64,000 nt of DNA. Origin: Sipunculus nudus. Its lineage: Eukaryota; Annelida; Sipuncula; Golfingiida; Sipunculidae. Shown in pieces: positions 43,661 to 58,300 of this stretch. The stretch lies in NCBI GenBank assembly GCA_026874595.1, contig CM049319.1:753501-817500 (forward strand), in the 5' to 3' direction. Position 1 is the first letter of the stretch; every line of letters begins with the position of its first letter. The translations under genes were made by a program, and so were the position numbers. A model generated the notes under the pieces. That model was not told the DNA's origin. It did no database searches and saw nothing but the letters and a program-made list of their open reading frames with translations.

Positions 43661-46600
43661 TTGAATATATTATTAAGGCCACACATTAAAACACGCAACT
43701 ACTTTCTACAATGTAATGATTTTGAATATATAACTAAGGTCACACAACAGAACACGTCACTACGGTCTATCGAAGACGACACAACAAAACACGCCTCTAC
43801 AGTCTTAACTGTTATGATGTTGGATATATTATTAAGGCCACACATTGAAACACGCCAATACAGTCTGCACTGTTACGGTGTTGAATATATTACTAAGGAT
43901 ACACAATTAAACACGCCAATACAGTCTGCACTGATATTGGGTTGAATATATTATTAAGGCCACACATTAAAACACGCAACTACTGTCTACAATGTAATGA
44001 TTTTGGATATATAACTAAGGTCACACAACAGAACACGTCACTACGGTCTATCGAAGACGACACAACAAAACACGCCTCTACAGTCTTAACTGTTATGATG
44101 TTGGATATATTATTAAGGCCACACATTGAAACACGCCAATACAGTCTGCACTGATATGGGGTTAAATATATTACTAAGGCCACACATTAAAACACGCCAA
44201 TACAGTCTGCACTGTTACGGTGTTGAATATATTACTAAGGACACACAATTAAACACGCCAATACAGTCTGCACTGTTATTGGGTTGAATATATTATTAAG
44301 GCCACACATTAAAACACGCAACTACTGTCTACAATGTAATGATTTTGGATATATAACTAAGGTCACACAACAGAACACGTCACAACGGTCTATCGAAGAC
44401 GACACAACAAAACACGCCTCTACAGTCATAACTGTTATGATGTTGGATATATTATTAAGGCCACACATTGAAACACGCCAATACAGTCTGCACTGTTACG
44501 GTGTTGAATATATTACTAAGGATACACAATTAAACACGCCAATACAGTCTGCACTGATATTGGGTTGAATATATTATTAAGGCCACACATTAAAACACGC
44601 AACTACTGTCTACAATGTAATGATTTTGGATATATAACTAAGGTCACACAACAGAACACGTCACTACGGTCTATCGAAGACGACACAACAAAACACGCCT
44701 CTACAGTCTTAACTGTTATGATGTTGGATATATTATTAAGGCCACACATTGAAACACGCCAATACAGTCTGCACTGATATGGGGTTAAATATATTACTAA
44801 GGCCACACATTGAAACACGCCAATACAGTCTGCACTGTTACGGTGTTGAATATATTACTAAGGATACACAATTAAACACGCCAATACAGTCTGCACTGAT
44901 ATTGGGTTGAATATATTATTAAGGCCACACATTAAAACACGCAACTACTGTCTACAATGTAATGATTTTGGATATATAACTAAGGTCACACAACAGAACA
45001 CGTCACTACGGTCTATCGAAGACGACACAACAAAACACGCCTCTACAGTCTTAACTGTTATGATGTTGGATATATTATTAAGGCCACACATTGAAACACG
45101 CCAATACAGTCTGCACTGATATGGGGTTAAATATATTACTAAGGCCACACATTAAAACACGCCAATACAGTCTGCACTGTTACGGTGTTGAATATATTAC
45201 TAAGGATACACAATTAAACACGCCAATACAGTCTGCACTGATATTGGGTTGAATATATTATTAAGGCCACACATTAAAACACGCAACTACTTTCTACAAT
45301 GTAATGATTTTGAATATATAACTAAGGTCACACAACAGAACACGTCACTACGGTCTATCGAAGACGACACAACAAAACACGCCTCTACAGTCTTAACTGT
45401 TATGATGTTGGATATATTATTAAGGCCACACATTGAAACACGCCAATACAGTCTGCACTGTTACGGTGTTGAATATATTACTAAGGATACACAATTAAAC
45501 ACGCCAATACAGTCTGCACTGATATTGGGTTGAATATATTATTAAGGCCACACATTAAAACACGCAACTACTGTCTACAATGTAATGATTTTGGATATAT
45601 AACTAAGGTCACACAACAGAACACGTCACTACGGTCTATCGAAGACGACACAACAAAACACGCCTCTACAGTCTTAACTGTTATGATGTTGGATATATTA
45701 TTAAGGCCACACATTGAAACACGCCAATACAGTCTGCACTGATATGGGGTTAAATATATTACTAAGGCCACACATTAAAACACGCCAATACAGTCTGCAC
45801 TGTTACGGTGTTGAATATATTACTAAGGACACACAATTAAACACGCCAATACAGTCTGCACTGTTATTGGGTTGAATATATTATTAAGGCCACACATTAA
45901 AACACGCAACTACTGTCTACAATGTAATGATTTTGGATATATAACTAAGGTCACACAACAGAACACGTCACAACGGTCTATCGAAGACGACACAACAAAA
46001 CACGCCTCTACAGTCATAACTGTTATGATGTTGGATATATTATTAAGGCCACACATTGAAACACGCCAATACAGTCTGCACTGTTACGGTGTTGAATATA
46101 TTACTAAGGATACACAATTAAACACGCCAATACAGTCTGCACTGATATTGGGTTGAATATATTATTAAGGCCACACATTAAAACACGCAACTACTGTCTA
46201 CAATGTAATGATTTTGGATATATAACTAAGGTCACACAACAGAACACGTCACTACGGTCTATCGAAGACGACACAACAAAACACGCCTCTACAGTCTTAA
46301 CTGTTATGATGTTGGATATATTATTAAGGCCACACATTGAAACACGCCAATACAGTCTGCACTGATATGGGGTTAAATATATTACTAAGGCCACACATTA
46401 AAACACGCCAATACAGTCTGCACTGTTACGGTGTTGAATATATTACTAAGGATACACAATTAAACACGCCAATACAGTCTGCACTGATATTGGGTTGAAT
46501 ATATTATTAAGGCCACACATTAAAACACGCAACTACTTTCTACAATGTAATGATTTTGAATATATAACTAAGGTCACACAACAGAACACGTCACTACGGT

Positions 46601-49600
46601 CTATCGAAGACGACACAACAAAACACGCCTCTACAGTCTTAACTGTTATGATGTTGGATATATTATTAAGGCCACACATTGAAACACGCCAATACAGTCT
46701 GCACTGTTACGGTGTTGAATATATTACTAAGGATACACAATTAAACACGCCAATACAGTCTGCACTGATATTGGGTTGAATATATTATTAAGGCCACACA
46801 TTAAAACACGCAACTACTGTCTACAATGTAATGATTTTGGATATATAACTAAGGTCACACAACAGAACACGTCACTACGGTCTATCGAAGACGACACAAC
46901 AAAACACGCCTCTACAGTCTTAACTGTTATGATGTTGGATATATTATTAAGGCCACACATTGAAACACGCCAATACAGTCTGCACTGATATGGGGTTAAA
47001 TATATTACTAAGGCCACACATTAAAACACGCCAATACAGTCTGCACTGTTACGGTGTTGAATATATTACTAAGGACACACAATTAAACACGCCAATACAG
47101 TCTGCACTGTTATTGGGTTGAATATATTATTAAGGCCACACATTAAAACACGCAACTACTGTCTACAATGTAATGATTTTGGATATATAACTAAGGTCAC
47201 ACAACAGAACACGTCACAACGGTCTATCGAAGACGACACAACAAAACACGCCTCTACAGTCATAACTGTTATGATGTTGGATATATTATTAAGGCCACAC
47301 ATTGAAACACGCCAATACAGTCTGCACTGTTACGGTGTTGAATATATTACTAAGGATACACAATTAAACACGCCAATACAGTCTGCACTGATATTGGGTT
47401 GAATATATTATTAAGGCCACACATTAAAACACGCAACTACTGTCTACAATGTAATGATTTTGGATATATAACTAAGGTCACACAACAGAACACGTCACTA
47501 CGGTCTATCGAAGACGACACAACAAAACACGCCTCTACAGTCTTAACTGTTATGATGTTGGATATATTATTAAGGCCACACATTGAAACACGCCAATACA
47601 GTCTGCACTGATATGGGGTTAAATATATTACTAAGGCCACACATTGAAACACGCCAATACAGTCTGCACTGTTACGGTGTTGAATATATTACTAAGGATA
47701 CACAATTAAACACGCCAATACAGTCTGCACTGATATTGGGTTGAATATATTATTAAGGCCACACATTAAAACACGCAACTACTGTCTACAATGTAATGAT
47801 TTTGGATATATAACTAAGGTCACACAACAGAACACGTCACTACGGTCTATCGAAGACGACACAACAAAACACGCCTCTACAGTCTTAACTGTTATGATGT
47901 TGGATATATTATTAAGGCCACACATTGAAACACGCCAATACAGTCTGCACTGTTACGGTGTTGAATATATTACTAAGGATACACAATTAAACACGCCAAT
48001 ACAGTCTGCACTGATATTGGGTTGAATATATTATTAAGGCCACACATTAAAACACGCAACTACTGTCTACAATGTAATGATTTTGGATATATAACTAAGG
48101 TCACACAACAGAACACGTCACTACGGTCTATCGAAGACGACACAACAAAACACGCCTCTACAGTCTTAACTGTTATGATGTTGGATATATTATTAAGGCC
48201 ACACATTGAAACACGCCAATACAGTCTGCACTGATATGGGGTTAAATATATTACTAAGGCCACACATTAAAACACGCCAATACAGTCTGCACTGTTACGG
48301 TGTTGAATATATTACTAAGGATACACAATTAAACACGCCAATACAGTCTGCACTGATATTGGGTTGAATATATTATTAAGGCCACACATTAAAACACGCA
48401 ACTACTGTCTACAATGTAATGATTTTGGATATATAACTAAGGTCACACAACAGAACACGTCACTACGGTCTATCGAAGACGACACAACAAAACACGCCTC
48501 TACAGTCTTAACTGTTATGATGTTGGATATATTATTAAGGCCACACATTGAAACACGCCAATACAGTCTGCACTGTTACGGTGTTGAATATATTACTAAG
48601 GATACACAATTAAACACGCCAATACAGTCTGCACTGATATTGGGTTGAATATATTATTAAGGCCACACATTAAAACACGCAACTACTGTCTACAATGTAA
48701 TGATTTTGGATATATAACTAAGGTCACACAACAGAACACGTCACTACGGTCTATCGAAGACGACACAACAAAACACGCCTCTACAGTCTTAACTGTTATG
48801 ATGTTGGATATATTATTAAGGCCACACATTGAAACACGCCAATACAGTCTGCACTGATATGGGGTTAAATATATTACTAAGGCCACACATTAAAACACGC
48901 CAATACAGTCTGCACTGTTACGGTGTTGAATATATTACTAAGGACACACAATTAAACACGCCAATACAGTCTGCACTGTTATTGGGTTGAATATATTATT
49001 AAGTCCACACATTAAAACACGCAACTACTGTCTACAATGTAATGATTTTGGATATATAACTAAGGTCACACAACAGAACACGTCACAACGGTCTATCGAA
49101 GACGACACAACAAAACACGCCTCTACAGTCATAACTGTTATGATGTTGGATATATTATTAAGGCCACACATTGAAACACGCCAATACAGTCTGCACTGTT
49201 ACGGTGTTGAATATATTACTAAGGATACACAATTAAACACGCCAATACAGTCTGCACTGATATTGGGTTGAATATATTATTAAGGCCACACATTAAAACA
49301 CGCAACTACTGTGTACAATGTAATGATTTTGGATATATAACTAAGGTCACACAACAGAACACGTCACTACGGTCTATCGAAGACGACACAACAAAACACG
49401 CCTCTACAGTCTTAACTGTTATGATGTTGGATATATTATTAAGGCCACACATTGATACACGCCAATATAGTCTGCACTGATATGGGGTTAAATATATTAC
49501 TAAGGCCACACATTGAAACACGCCAATACAGTCTGCACTGTTACGGTGTTGAATATATTACTAAGGATACACAATTAAACACGCCAATACAGTCTGCACT

Positions 49601-50232
49601 GATATTGGGTTGAATATATTATTAAAGCCACACATTAAAACACGCAACTACTGTCTACAATGTAATGATTTTGGATATATAACTAAGGTCACACAACAGA
49701 ACACGTCACTACGGTCTATCGAAGACGACACAACAAAACACGCCTCTACAGTCTTAACTGTTATGATGTTGGATATATTATTAAGGCCACACATTGAAAC
49801 ACGCCAATACAGTCTGCACTGTTACGGTGTTGAATATATTACTAAGGATACACAATTAAACACGCCAATACAGTCTGCACTGATATTGGGTTGAATATAT
49901 TATTAAGGCCACACATTAAAACACGCAACTACTGTCTACAATGTAATGATTTTGGATATATAACTAAGGTCACACAACAGAACACGTCACTACGGTCTAT
50001 CGAAGACGACACAACAAAACACGCCTCTACAGTCTTAACTGTTATGATGTTGGATATATTATTAAGGCCACACATTGAAACACGCCAATACAGTCTGCAC
50101 TGATATGGGGTTAAATATATTACTAAGGCCACACATTAAAACACGCCAATACAGTCTGCACTGTTACGGTGTTGAATATATTACTAAGGATACACAATTA
50201 AACACGCCAATACAGTCTGCACTGATATTGGG
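43661..50232 (+). repeat. Block 8: alternating S-L zone (623-bp dimers)
   Basis: 21 units alternating S and L, with one extra L at 44907. From 45249 to 50232 there are eight S-L dimers of exactly 623 bp. Two marked S types alternate at first. One has TACTTTCTAC plus TTTGAATATATAAC (43661, 45249, 46495). The other has TCACAACGG plus GTCATAACTG (44284, 45872, 47118, 48987). The two together make a 1,246-bp period. Upstream of the second type the D reads GGACACACAATT and ends GTTATTGGG. Confidence 0.92.
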
Positions 50233-53066
50233 TTGAATATATTATTAAGGCCACACATTAAAACACGCAACTACTGTCTACAATGTAATGATTTTGGATA
50301 TATAACTAAGGTCACACAACAGAACACGTCACTACGGTCTATCGAAGACGACACAACAAAACACGCCTCTACAGTCTTAACTGTTATGATGTTGGATATA
50401 TTATTAAGGCCACACATTGAAACACGCCAATACAGTCTGCACTGTTACGCTGTTGAATATATTACTAAGGATACACAATTAAACACGCCAATACAGTCTG
50501 CACTGTTATTGGGTTGAATATATTATTAAGGCCACACATTAAAACACGCAACTACTGTCTACAATGTAATGATTTTGGATATATAACTAAGGTCACACAA
50601 CAGAACACGTCACAACGGTCTATCGAAGACTACACAACAAAACACGCCTCTACAGTCTTAACTGTTATGATGTTGGATATATTATTAAGGCCACACATTG
50701 AAACACGCCAATACAGTCTGCACTGTTACGGTGTTGAATATATTACTAAGGATACACAATTAAACACGCCAATACAGTCTGCACTGTTATTGGGTTGAAT
50801 ATATTATTAAGGCCACACATTAAAACACGCAACTACTGTCTACAATGTAATGATTTTGGATATATAACTAAGGTCACACAACAGAACACGTCACAACGGT
50901 CTATCGAAGACGACACAACAAAACACGCCTCTACAGTCTTAACTGTTATGATGTTGGATATATTATTAAGGCCACACATTGAAACTCGCCAATACAGTCT
51001 GCACTGTTACGCTGTTGAATATATTACTAAGGATACACAATTAAACACGCCAATACAGTCTGCACTGATATTGGGTTGAATATATTATTAAGGCCACACA
51101 TTAAAACACGCAACTACTGTCTACAATGTAATGATTTTGGATATATAACTAAGGTCACACAACAGAACACGTCACTACGGTCTATCGAAGACGACACAAC
51201 AAAACACGCCTCTACAGTCTTAACTGTTATGATGTTGGATATATTATTAAGGCCACACATTGAAACACGCCAATACAGTCTGCACTGATATGGGGTTAAA
51301 TATATTACTAAGGCCACACATTAAAACACGCCAATACAGTCTGCACTGTTACGGTGTTGAATATATTACTAAGGATACACAATTAAACACGCCAATACAG
51401 TCTGCACTGATATTGGGTTGAATATATTATTAAGGCCACACATTAAAACACGCAACTACTGTCTACAATGTAATGATTTTGGATATATAACTAAGGTCAC
51501 ACAACAGAACACGTCACTACGGTCTATCGAAGACGACACAACAAAACACGCCTCTACAGTCTTAACTGTTATGATGTTGGATATATTATTAAGGCCACAC
51601 ATTGAAACACGCCAATACAGTCTGCACTGTTACGGTGTTGAATATATTACTAAGGATACACAATTAAACACGCCAATACAGTCTGCACTGATATTGGGTT
51701 GAATATATTATTAAGGCCACACATTAAAACACGCAACTACTGTCTACAATGTAATGATTTTGGATATATAACTAAGGTCACACAACAGAACACGTCACTA
51801 CGGTCTATCGAAGACGACACAACAAAACACGCCTCTACAGTCTTAACTGTTATGATGTTGGATATATTATTAAGGCCACACATTGAAACACGCCAATACA
51901 GTCTGCACTGATATGGGGTTAAATATATTACTAAGGCCACACATTAAAACACGCCAATACAGTCTGCACTGTTACGGTGTTGAATATATTACTAAGGATA
52001 CACAATTAAACACGCCAATACAGTCTGCACTGATATTGGGTTGAATATATTATTAAGGCCACACATTAAAACACGCCAATACAGTCTGCACTGTTACGGT
52101 GTTGAATATATTACTAAGGATACACAATTAAACACGCCAATGCAGTCTGCACTGATATTGGGTTGAATATATTATTAAGGCCACACATTAAAACACGCAA
52201 CTACTGTCTACAATGTAATGATTTTGGATATATAACTAAGGTCACACAAGAGAACACGTCACTACGGTCTATCGAAGACGACACAACAAAACACGCCTCT
52301 ACAGTCTTAACTGTTATGATGTTGGATATATTATTAAGGCCACACATTGAAACACGCCAATACAGTCTGCACTGATATGGGGTTAAATATATTACTAAGG
52401 CCACACATTAAAACACGCCAATACAGTCTGCACTGTTACGGTGTTGAATATATTACTAAGGATACACAATTAAACACGCCAATACAGTCTGCACTGATAT
52501 TGGGTTGAATATATTATTAAGGCCACACATTAAAACACGCAACTACTGTCTACAATGTAATGATTTTGGATATATAACTAAGGTCACACAACAGAACACG
52601 TCACTACGGTCTATCGAAGACGACACAACAAAACACGCCTCTACAGTCTTAACTGTTATGATGTTGGATATATTATTAAGGCCACACATTGAAACACGCC
52701 AATACAGTCTGCACTGTTACGGTGTTGAATATATTACTAAGGATACACAATTAAACACGCCAATACAGTCTGCACTGATATTGGGTTGAATATATTATTA
52801 AGGCCACACATTAAAACACGCAACTACTGTCTACAATGTAATGATTTTGGATATATAACTAAGGTCACACAACAGAACACGTCACTACGGTCTATCGAAG
52901 ACGACACAACAAAACACGCCTCTACAGTCTTAACTGTTATGATGTTGGATATATTATTAAGGCCACACATTGAAACACGCCAATACAGTCTGCACTGTTA
53001 CGGTGTTGAATATATTACTAAGGATACACAATTAAACACGCCAATACAGTCTGCACTGATATTGGG
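50233..53066 (+). repeat. Block 9: transition zone with XL 6
   Basis: 9 units: S x3, L, S, XL, L, S x2. The C monomers at about 50450 and 51010 carry TTACGCTG for TTACGGTG. The unit at 50514 has a G-to-T change giving GACTACACAAC, and near 50996 GAAACTCGCC loses a CpG. This zone, with most of block 8, would complete a 19-kb superunit that starts near 34.0 kb. Confidence 0.88.
51699..52162 (+). repeat. Extra-long unit XL 6 (464 bp)
   Basis: Eight-monomer unit followed by L (52163) and only two S units (52505, 52786). It has no counterpart at the 19-kb offset inside the window. The last D contains CAATGCAGTC near 52142 instead of CAATACAGTC. Confidence 0.92.
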
Positions 53067-53408
53067 TTGAATATATTATTAAGGCCACACATTAAAACAC
53101 GCAACTACTGTCTACAATGTAATGATTTTGGATATATAACTAAGGTCACACAACAGAACACGTCACTACGGTCTATCGAAGACGACACAACAAAACACGC
53201 CTCTACAGTCTTAACTGTTATGATGTTGGATATATTATTAAGGCCACACATTGAAACACGCCAATACAGTCTGCACTGATATGGGGTTAAATATATTACT
53301 AAGGCCACACATTAAAACACGCCAATACAGTCTGCACTGTTACGGTGTTGAATATATTACTAAGGATACACAATTAAACACGCCAATACAGTCTGCACTG
53401 ATATTGGG

Positions 53409-53872
53409 TTGAATATATTATTAAGGCCACACATTAAAACACGCAACTACTGTCTACAATGTAATGATTTTGGATATATAACTAAGGTCACACAACAGAA
53501 CACGTCACTACGGTCTATCGAAGACGACACAACAAAACACGCCTCTACAGTCTTAACTGTTATGATGTTGGATATATTATTAAGGCCACACATTGAAACA
53601 CGCCAATACAGTGTGCACTGATATGGGGTTAAATATATTACTAAGGCCACACATTAAAACACGCCAATACAGTCTGCACTGTTACGGTGTTGAATATATT
53701 ACTAAGGATACACAATTAAACACGCCAATACAGTCTGCACTGATATTGGGTTGAATATATTATTAAGGCCACACATTAAAACACGCCAATACAGTCTGCA
53801 CTGTTACGGTGTTGAATATATTACTAAGGATACACAATTAAACACGCCAATACAGTCTGCACTGATATTGGG
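53409..53872 (+). repeat. Extra-long unit XL 7 (464 bp)
   Basis: Partner of XL 5 at +19,032 bp. It has a private C-to-G change at 53613 (CAGTGTGCAC). It is followed by L (53873) and a run of five S units, as at 34841. Confidence 0.92.
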
Positions 53873-55057
53873 TTGAATATATTATTAAGGCCACACATTA
53901 AAACACGCAACTACTGTCTACACTGTAATGATTTTGGATATATAACTAAGGTCACACAACAGAACACGTCACAACGGTCTATCGAAGACGACACAACAAA
54001 ACACGCCTCTACAGTCTTAACTGTTATGATGTTGGATATATTATTAAGGCCACACATTGAAACACGCCAATACAGTCTGCACTGATATGGGGTTAAATAT
54101 ATTACTAAGGCCACACATTAAAACACGCCAATACAGTCTGCACTGTTACGGTGTTGAATATATTACTAAGGATACACAATTAAACACGCCAATACAGTCT
54201 GCACTGATATTGGGTTGAATATATTATTAAGGCCACACATTAAAACACGCAACTACTGTCTACAATGTAATGATTTTGGATATATAACTAAGGTCACACA
54301 ACAGAACACGTCACTACGGTCTATCGAAGACGACACAACAAAACACGCCTCTACAGTCTTAACTGTTATGATGTTGGATATATTATTAAGGCCACACATT
54401 GAAACACCCCAATACAGTCTGCACTGTTACGGTGTTGAATATATTACTAAGGATACACAATTAAACACGCCAATACAGTCTGCACTGATATTGGGTTGAA
54501 TATATTATTAAGGCCACACATTAAAACACGCAACTACTGTCTACAATGTAATGATTTTGGATATATAACTAAGGTCACACAACAGAACACGTCACTACGG
54601 TCTATCGAAGACGACACAACAAAACACGCCTCTACAGTCTTAACTGTTATGATGTTGGATATATTATTAAGGCCACACATTGAAACACGCCAATACAGTC
54701 TGCACTGTTACGGTGTTGAATATATTACTAAGGATACACAATTAAACACGCCAATACAGTCTGCACTGATATTGGGTTGAATATATTATTAAGGCCACAC
54801 ATTAAAACACGCAACTACTGTCTACAATGTAATGATTTTGGATATATAACTAAGGTCACACAACAGAACACGTCACTACGGTCTATCGAAGACGACACAA
54901 CAAAACACGCCTCTACAGTCTTAACTGTTATGATGTTGGATATATTATTAAGGCCACACATTGAAACACGCCAATACAGTCTGCACTGTTACGGTGTTGA
55001 ATATATTACTAAGGATACACAATTAAACACGCCAATACAGTCTGCACTGATATTGGG

Positions 55058-55337
55058 TTGAATATATTATTAAGGCCACACATTAAAACACGCAACTACT
55101 GTCTACAATGTAATGATTTTGGATATATAACTAAGGTCACACAACAGAACACGTCACTACGGTCTATCGAAGACGACACAACAAAACACGCCTCTACAGT
55201 CTTAACTGTTATGATGTTGGATATATTATTAGGCCACACATTGAAACACGACAATACAGTCTGCACTGTTACGGTGTTGAATATATTACTAAGGATACAC
55301 AATTAAACACGCCAATACAGTCTGCACTGATATTGGG
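55058..55337 (+). repeat. 280-bp S unit with 1-bp deletion
   Basis: TATTATTAGGCC at about 55231 replaces TATTATTAAGGCC of its 19-kb partner at 36026. It shares the CACGACAAT marker with that partner. The single-base loss is in a two-A run and could be real or a consensus error. Confidence 0.85.
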
Positions 55338-58300
55338 TTGAATATATTATTAAGGCCACACATTAAAACACGCAACTACTGTCTACAATGTAATGATTTT
55401 GGATATATAACTAAGGTCACACAACAGAACACGTCACTACGGTCTATCAAAGACGACACAACAAAACACGCCTCTACAGTCTTAACTGTTATGATGTTGG
55501 ATATATTATTAAGGCCACACATTGAAACACGACAATACAGTCTGCACTGTTACGGTGTTGAATATATTACTAAGGATACACAATTAAACACGCCAATACA
55601 GTCTGCACTGATATTGGGTTGAATATATTATTAAGGCCACACATTAAAACACGCAACTACTGTCTACAATGTAATGATTTTGGATATATAACTAAGGTCA
55701 CACAACAGAACACGTCACTACGGTCTATCGAAGACGACACAACAAAACACGCCTCTACAGTCTTAACTGTTATGATGTTGGATATATTATTAAGGCCACA
55801 CATTGAAACACGCCAATACAGTCTGCACTGATATGGGGTTAAATATATTACTAAGGCCACACATTAAAACACGCCAATACAGTCTGCACTGTTACGGTGT
55901 TGAATATATTACTAAGGATACACAATTTAACACGCCAATACAGTCTGCACTGATATTGGGTTGAATATATTATTAAGGCCACACATTAAAACACGCAACT
56001 ACTGTCTACAATGTAATGATTTTGGATATATAACTAAGGTCACACAACAGAACACGTCACTACGGTCTATCGAAGACGACACAACAAAACACGCCTCTAC
56101 AGTCTTAACTGTTATGATGTTGGATATATTATTAAGGCCACACATTGAAACACGCCAATACAGTCTGCACTGATATGGGGTTAAATATATTACTAAGGCC
56201 ACACATTAAAACACGCCAATACAGTCTGCACTGTTACGGTGTTGAATATATTACTAAGGATACACAATTAAACACGCCAATACAGTCTGCACTGTTATTG
56301 GGTTGAATATATTATTAAGGCCACACATTAAAACACGCAACTACTGTCTACAATGTAATGATTTTGGATATATAACTAAGGTCACACAACAGAACACGTC
56401 ACAACGGTCTATCGAAGACGACACAACAAAACACGCCTCTACAGTCTTAACTGTTATGATGTTGGATATATTATTAAGGCCACACATTGAAACACGCCAA
56501 TACAGTCTGCACTGTTACGGTGTTGAATATATTACTAAGGATACACAATTAAACACGCCAATACAGTCTGCACTGATATTGGGTTGAATATATTATTAAG
56601 GCCACACATTAAAACACGCAACTACTGTCTACAATGTAATGATTTTGGATATATAACTAAGGTCACACAACAGAACACGTCACTACGGTCTATCGAAGAC
56701 GACACAACAAAACACGCCTCTACAGTCTTAACTGTTATGATGTTGGATATATTATTAAGGCCACACATTGAAACACGCCAATACAGTCTGCACTGATATG
56801 GGGTTAAACATATTACTAAGGCCACACATTAAAACACGCCAATACAGTCTGCACTGTTACAGTGTTGAATATATTACTAAGGATACACAATTAAACACGC
56901 CAATACAGTCTGCACTGATATTGGGTTGAATATATTATTAAGGCCACACATTAAAACACGCAACTACTGTCTACAATGTAATGATTTTGGATATATAACT
57001 AAGGTCACACAACAGAACACGTCACTACGGTGTATCGAAGACGACACAACAAAACACGCCTCTACAGTCTTAACTGATATGATGTTGGATATATTATTAA
57101 GGCCACACATTGAAACACGCCAATACAGTCTGCACTGTTACGGTGTTGAATATATTACTAAGGATACACAATTAAACACGCCAATACAGTCTGCACTGAT
57201 ATTGGGTTGAATATATTATTAAGGCCACACATTAAAACACGCAACTACTGTCTACAATGTAATGATTTTGGATATATAACTAAGGTCACACAACAGAACA
57301 CGTCACTACGGTCTATCGAAGACGACACAACAAAACACGCCTCTACAGTCTTAACTGTTATGATGTTGGATATATTATTAAGGCCACACATTGAAACACG
57401 CCAATACAGTCTGCACTGTTACGGTGTTGAATATATTACTAAGGATACACAATTAAACACGCCAATACAGTCTGCACTGATATTGGGTTGAATATATTAT
57501 TAAGGCCACACATTAAAACACGCAACTACTGTCTACAATGTAATGATTTTGGATATATAACTAAGGTCACACAACAGAACACGTCACTACGGTCTATCGA
57601 AGACGACACAACAAAACACGCCTCTACAGTCTTAACTGTTATGATGTTGGATATATTATTAAGGCCACACATTGAAACACGCCAATACAGTCTGCACTGA
57701 TATGGGGTTAAATATATTACTAAGGCCACACATTAAAACACGCCAATACCGTCTGCACTGTTACGGTGTTGAATATATTACTAAGGATACACAATTAAAC
57801 ACGCCAATACAGTCTGCACTGATATTGGGTTGAATATATTATTAAGGCCACACCTTAAAACACGCAACTACTGTCTACAATGTAATGATTTTGGATATAT
57901 AACTAAGGTCACACAACAGAACACGTCACTACGGTCTATCGAAGACGACACAACAAAACACGCCTCTACAGTCTTAACTGTTATGATGTTGGATATATTA
58001 TTAAGGCCACACATTGAAACACGCCAATACAGTCTGCACTGTTACGGTGTTGAATATATTACTAAGGATACACAATTAAACACGCCAATACAGTCTGCAC
58101 TGATATTGGGTTGAATATATTATTAAGGCCACACATTAAAACACGCAACTACTGTCTACAATGTAATGATTTTGGATATATAACTAAGGTCACACAACAG
58201 AACACGTCACTACGGTCTATCGAAGACGACACAACAAAACACGCCTCTACAGTCTTAACTGTTATGATGTTGGATATATTATTAAGGCCACACATTGAAA

